Of a DNA stretch of 64,000 nt, positions 61,901 through 64,000 are shown one piece after another (positions within the stretch are counted from its first letter, which is position 1; each line of letters starts with the position of its first letter). Position numbers and translations under genes: made by a program. This DNA comes from Nematostella vectensis (taxonomy: Eukaryota; Cnidaria; Anthozoa; Actiniaria; Edwardsiidae). The notes beneath the pieces are model-generated. The model was not told the DNA's origin and ran no database searches. It saw only the letters and a list, made by a program, of their open reading frames with translations. The DNA lies in the NCBI RefSeq assembly GCF_932526225.1, contig NC_064044.1:1867001-1931000 (forward strand). The letters run 5' to 3'.

Positions 61901-64000
61901 TTTAATATCGATGCTTAATTATACTGTTCTTGGTGTGTCATGACATAAAAAGAAGGTATAGGGACATTTTTATGTACTCTCAGCATCTTTGATGTGCTCA
62001 TGCTTTGTTCAGGATCCTGTACATATTTTATGCACACAAGAACTAACTACATTCCTTGGATAACTTGATTAAGTAGATTCTAACATAGAGCATAGCGCTC
62101 GATAGATTGAAATACCTTTTTTTCCGAGTATACTGTTTTATTTTTCCTAATGTTACTTTTTGGAATTTACATTCGGAAAAATAATTATCGATTGTAACCT
62201 TTTGGAGGTTACACTCGTAAAACAAATTCCCGAATGTAACCCTGAAGCTTTTCCCGAATGTAACCTCCAGTCCGATGGTGACTTTGCTTGGGATAGTTTA
62301 CGATACCAATAGTATTAAAAGTAATTTTCATTACAATTCCCTTAAGCAATGCCACGTTAGTCTTTCCTTGCGAGCACTTGACTACTAACGCAGCGACCCG
62401 GGTTTGATTCCCGCTGATAGCCTATTTTTTTTTCTTTATTATTTTTTCTTTATATCGATACTTAATTATACTGTTCTTGGTGTGTCATGACATAAAAAGA
62501 AGGTATAGGGACATTTTTATGTACTCTCAGCATCTTTGATGTGCTCATGCTTTGTTCAGGATCCTGTACATATTTTTTGCACACAAGAGCTAACTAGATT
62601 CCTTGGATAACTTGATTAAGTAGATTCTAACATAGAGCATAGCGCTCGATAGATTGATATACCTTCTTTTCCGAGTATACTGTTTTATTTTTCCTAATGT
62701 TACTTATTGGAATTTGCATTCGGAAAAAAAATTATCGATTGTAACCGTTTGGAGGATGCACTCGTAAAACAAAATTCCCGAATGTAACCCTGAAGCTTTT
62801 CCCGAATGTAACCTCCAGCCCGATGGTGGTGACTTTGCTTGGGATAGTTTACGATACCAATAGTATTAAAAGTAATTTTCATTACAATTCCCTTCAGCAA
62901 TGCCACGTTAGTCTTTCGTTGCGAGCACTTGACTACTAACGCACCTACCCGGGTTCGATTCCCGCTGATAGCCTATTTTTGTTTCTTTATTTTTTTTTAA
63001 ATATCGATGCTTAATTATACTGTTCTTGGTGTGTCATGACATAAAAAGAAGGTATAGGGACATTTTTATGTACTCTCAGCATCTTTGATGTGCTCATGCT
63101 TTGTTCAGGATCCTGTACATATTTTATGCACACAAGAACTAACTAGATTCCTTGGATAACTTGATTAAGTAGATTCTAACATAGAGCATAGCGTTCGATA
63201 GATTGATATACCTTTTTTTCCGTGTATACTGTTTCATTTTTCCTAATGTTACTTTTTGGAATTTACATTCGGAAAAAAAATTATCGATTGTAACCTTTTG
63301 GAGGTTACACTTGTAAAACAAATTCCCGAATGTAACCCTGAGGCTTTTCCCGAATGTAACCTCCAGTCCGATGGTGACTTTGCTTGGGATAGTTTACGAT
63401 ACCAATAGTATTAAAAGTAAATTTCATTACAATTCCCTTCAGCAATGCCACGTTAGTCTTTCGTTGCGGGCACTTGACTACTAGCGCAGCGACCCGGGTT
63501 CAATTCCCGCTGATAGCCTTTTTTTTTCTTTATTCTTTTTTTTTAAATATCGATACTTAATTATACTGTTCTTGGTGTGTCATGACATAAAAAGAAGGTA
63601 TAGGGACATTTTTATGTACTCTCAGCATCTTCGATGTGCTCATGCTTTGTTCAGGATCCTGTACATATTTTATGCACACAAGAACTAACTAGATTCCTTG
63701 GATAACTTGATTAAGTAGATTCTAACATAGAGCATAGCGCTCGATAGATTGATATACCTTTTTTTTAGAGTATACTGTTTTATTTTTCCTAATGTTACTT
63801 TTTCGGAATTTACATTCGGATAAAAAATTATCGATTGTAACCGTTTGGAGGTTACACTTGTAAAACAAATTCCCGAATGTAACCCTGAAGCTTTTCCCGA
63901 ATGTAACGTCCAGTCCGATGGTGACTTTGCTTGGGATAGTTTACGATACCAATAGTATTAAAAGTAATTTTCATTACAATTCCCTTCAGCAATGCCACGT
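58999..64000 (+). repeat. 13-monomer higher-order repeat, copy 2 (incomplete, one monomer lost)
   Basis: Landmarks are 59281, 59830, 60375, 60922, 61467, 62012, 62559, 63108 and 63654. The first five sit 7,119 bp from their partners and the rest 6,570 bp, so one 549-bp monomer is missing. The monomer at 61467 begins like 54348 (GTTCGATAG, CCGTGTAT) and ends like 54896 (AACATTTTGG, extra GGT, TCTATCCTTG, GAATCCC). The copy runs off the window edge. Confidence 0.85.
61809..61880 (+). pseudogene. tRNA-like module, TGGC-ended subtype
   Basis: This is the equivalent of the copy at 55239 in the second 7.1-kb unit, including the shortened T tract. It lies just downstream of the hybrid monomer formed by loss of one 549-bp unit. 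Confidence 0.65.

Larger units (their letters stand above)
1..64000. repeat. Satellite DNA array, 548-bp monomer, about 117 copies
   Basis: The whole window is a head-to-tail array in one orientation. The landmark GGATCC occurs once per monomer. Reading all 116 landmarks from 291 to 63654 gives spacings mostly of 543-553 bp, a mean of 548.0 bp once three 115-bp internal duplications are subtracted. Three landmarks carry point changes (15075 AGATCC, 50525 GGATAC, 57633 GTATCC). Neighbouring monomers differ by scattered substitutions and by changes in T and A run length, and they group into subfamilies. No stretch of 300 bp or more falls outside the repeat. No inversion of a monomer was seen. 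Both edges are inside the array, so its true length is unknown. The family is not one I can name. Array size and order depend on assembly quality. Confidence 0.98.

Noticed and set aside
1-64000. CRISPR array
   Set aside because: The repeat is 548 bp with no unique spacers, and the sequence has eukaryotic promoter elements.
1-64000. Ribosomal DNA spacer, LTR element or viral concatemer
   Set aside because: No rRNA, terminal repeat, primer-binding site, polymerase or capsid-like coding sequence in any frame.

Overview
The window is one uninterrupted block of tandem satellite DNA. I see no protein-coding gene, no unique flanking sequence and no intact transposon. A unit averaging 548 bp runs head to tail from the first base to the last. 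I located 116 successive copies of one landmark, the GGATCC inside the palindrome CAGGATCCTG, between 291 and 63654. Three are point-mutated (about 15075, 50525 and 57633). After removing three 115-bp internal duplications, the mean spacing is 548.0 bp, usually 543-553. Both ends of the window lie inside the array.

Each monomer contains, in order: a 71-nt tRNA-like module (+ strand) with a recognisable B box and a partial A box; a long T/A-rich tract that could end a Pol III transcript; a fairly constant stretch with two perfect 10-bp palindromes; and a segment rich in direct and inverted copies of TTACATTCGG, able to form hairpins. The eukaryotic internal Pol III promoter, the low GC content and the satellite organisation indicate a eukaryotic nuclear genome, in a heterochromatic or possibly centromeric or subtelomeric region. 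An invertebrate animal is my guess, but nothing in the sequence fixes the species.

Monomers fall into subfamilies that form higher-order repeats. 1-9.4 kb: mixed monomers, six of which recur in the same order 51.3 kb away. 9.4-20.4 kb: a four-monomer unit (about 2.19 kb, called P-Q-R-S here), with three complete and three shortened copies. 20.4-33.8 kb: an 8,337-bp duplication with a 2,740-bp tandem duplication nested inside. 33.6-43.6 kb: a tandem duplication of about 5.05 kb whose copies each differ by one monomer. 43.6-47.4 kb: a dimeric unit of about 1.1 kb. 47.4-51.9 kb: a mosaic of types found elsewhere. 51.9-64 kb: a 7,119-bp, 13-monomer unit and a second copy that has lost one monomer through a hybrid junction.

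No genes act together here. The most interesting possibility is about 117 evenly spaced tRNA-like B boxes, which could bind TFIIIC or drive short Pol III transcripts. That is inference. The small open reading frames that recur on both strands are by-products of the repetition.
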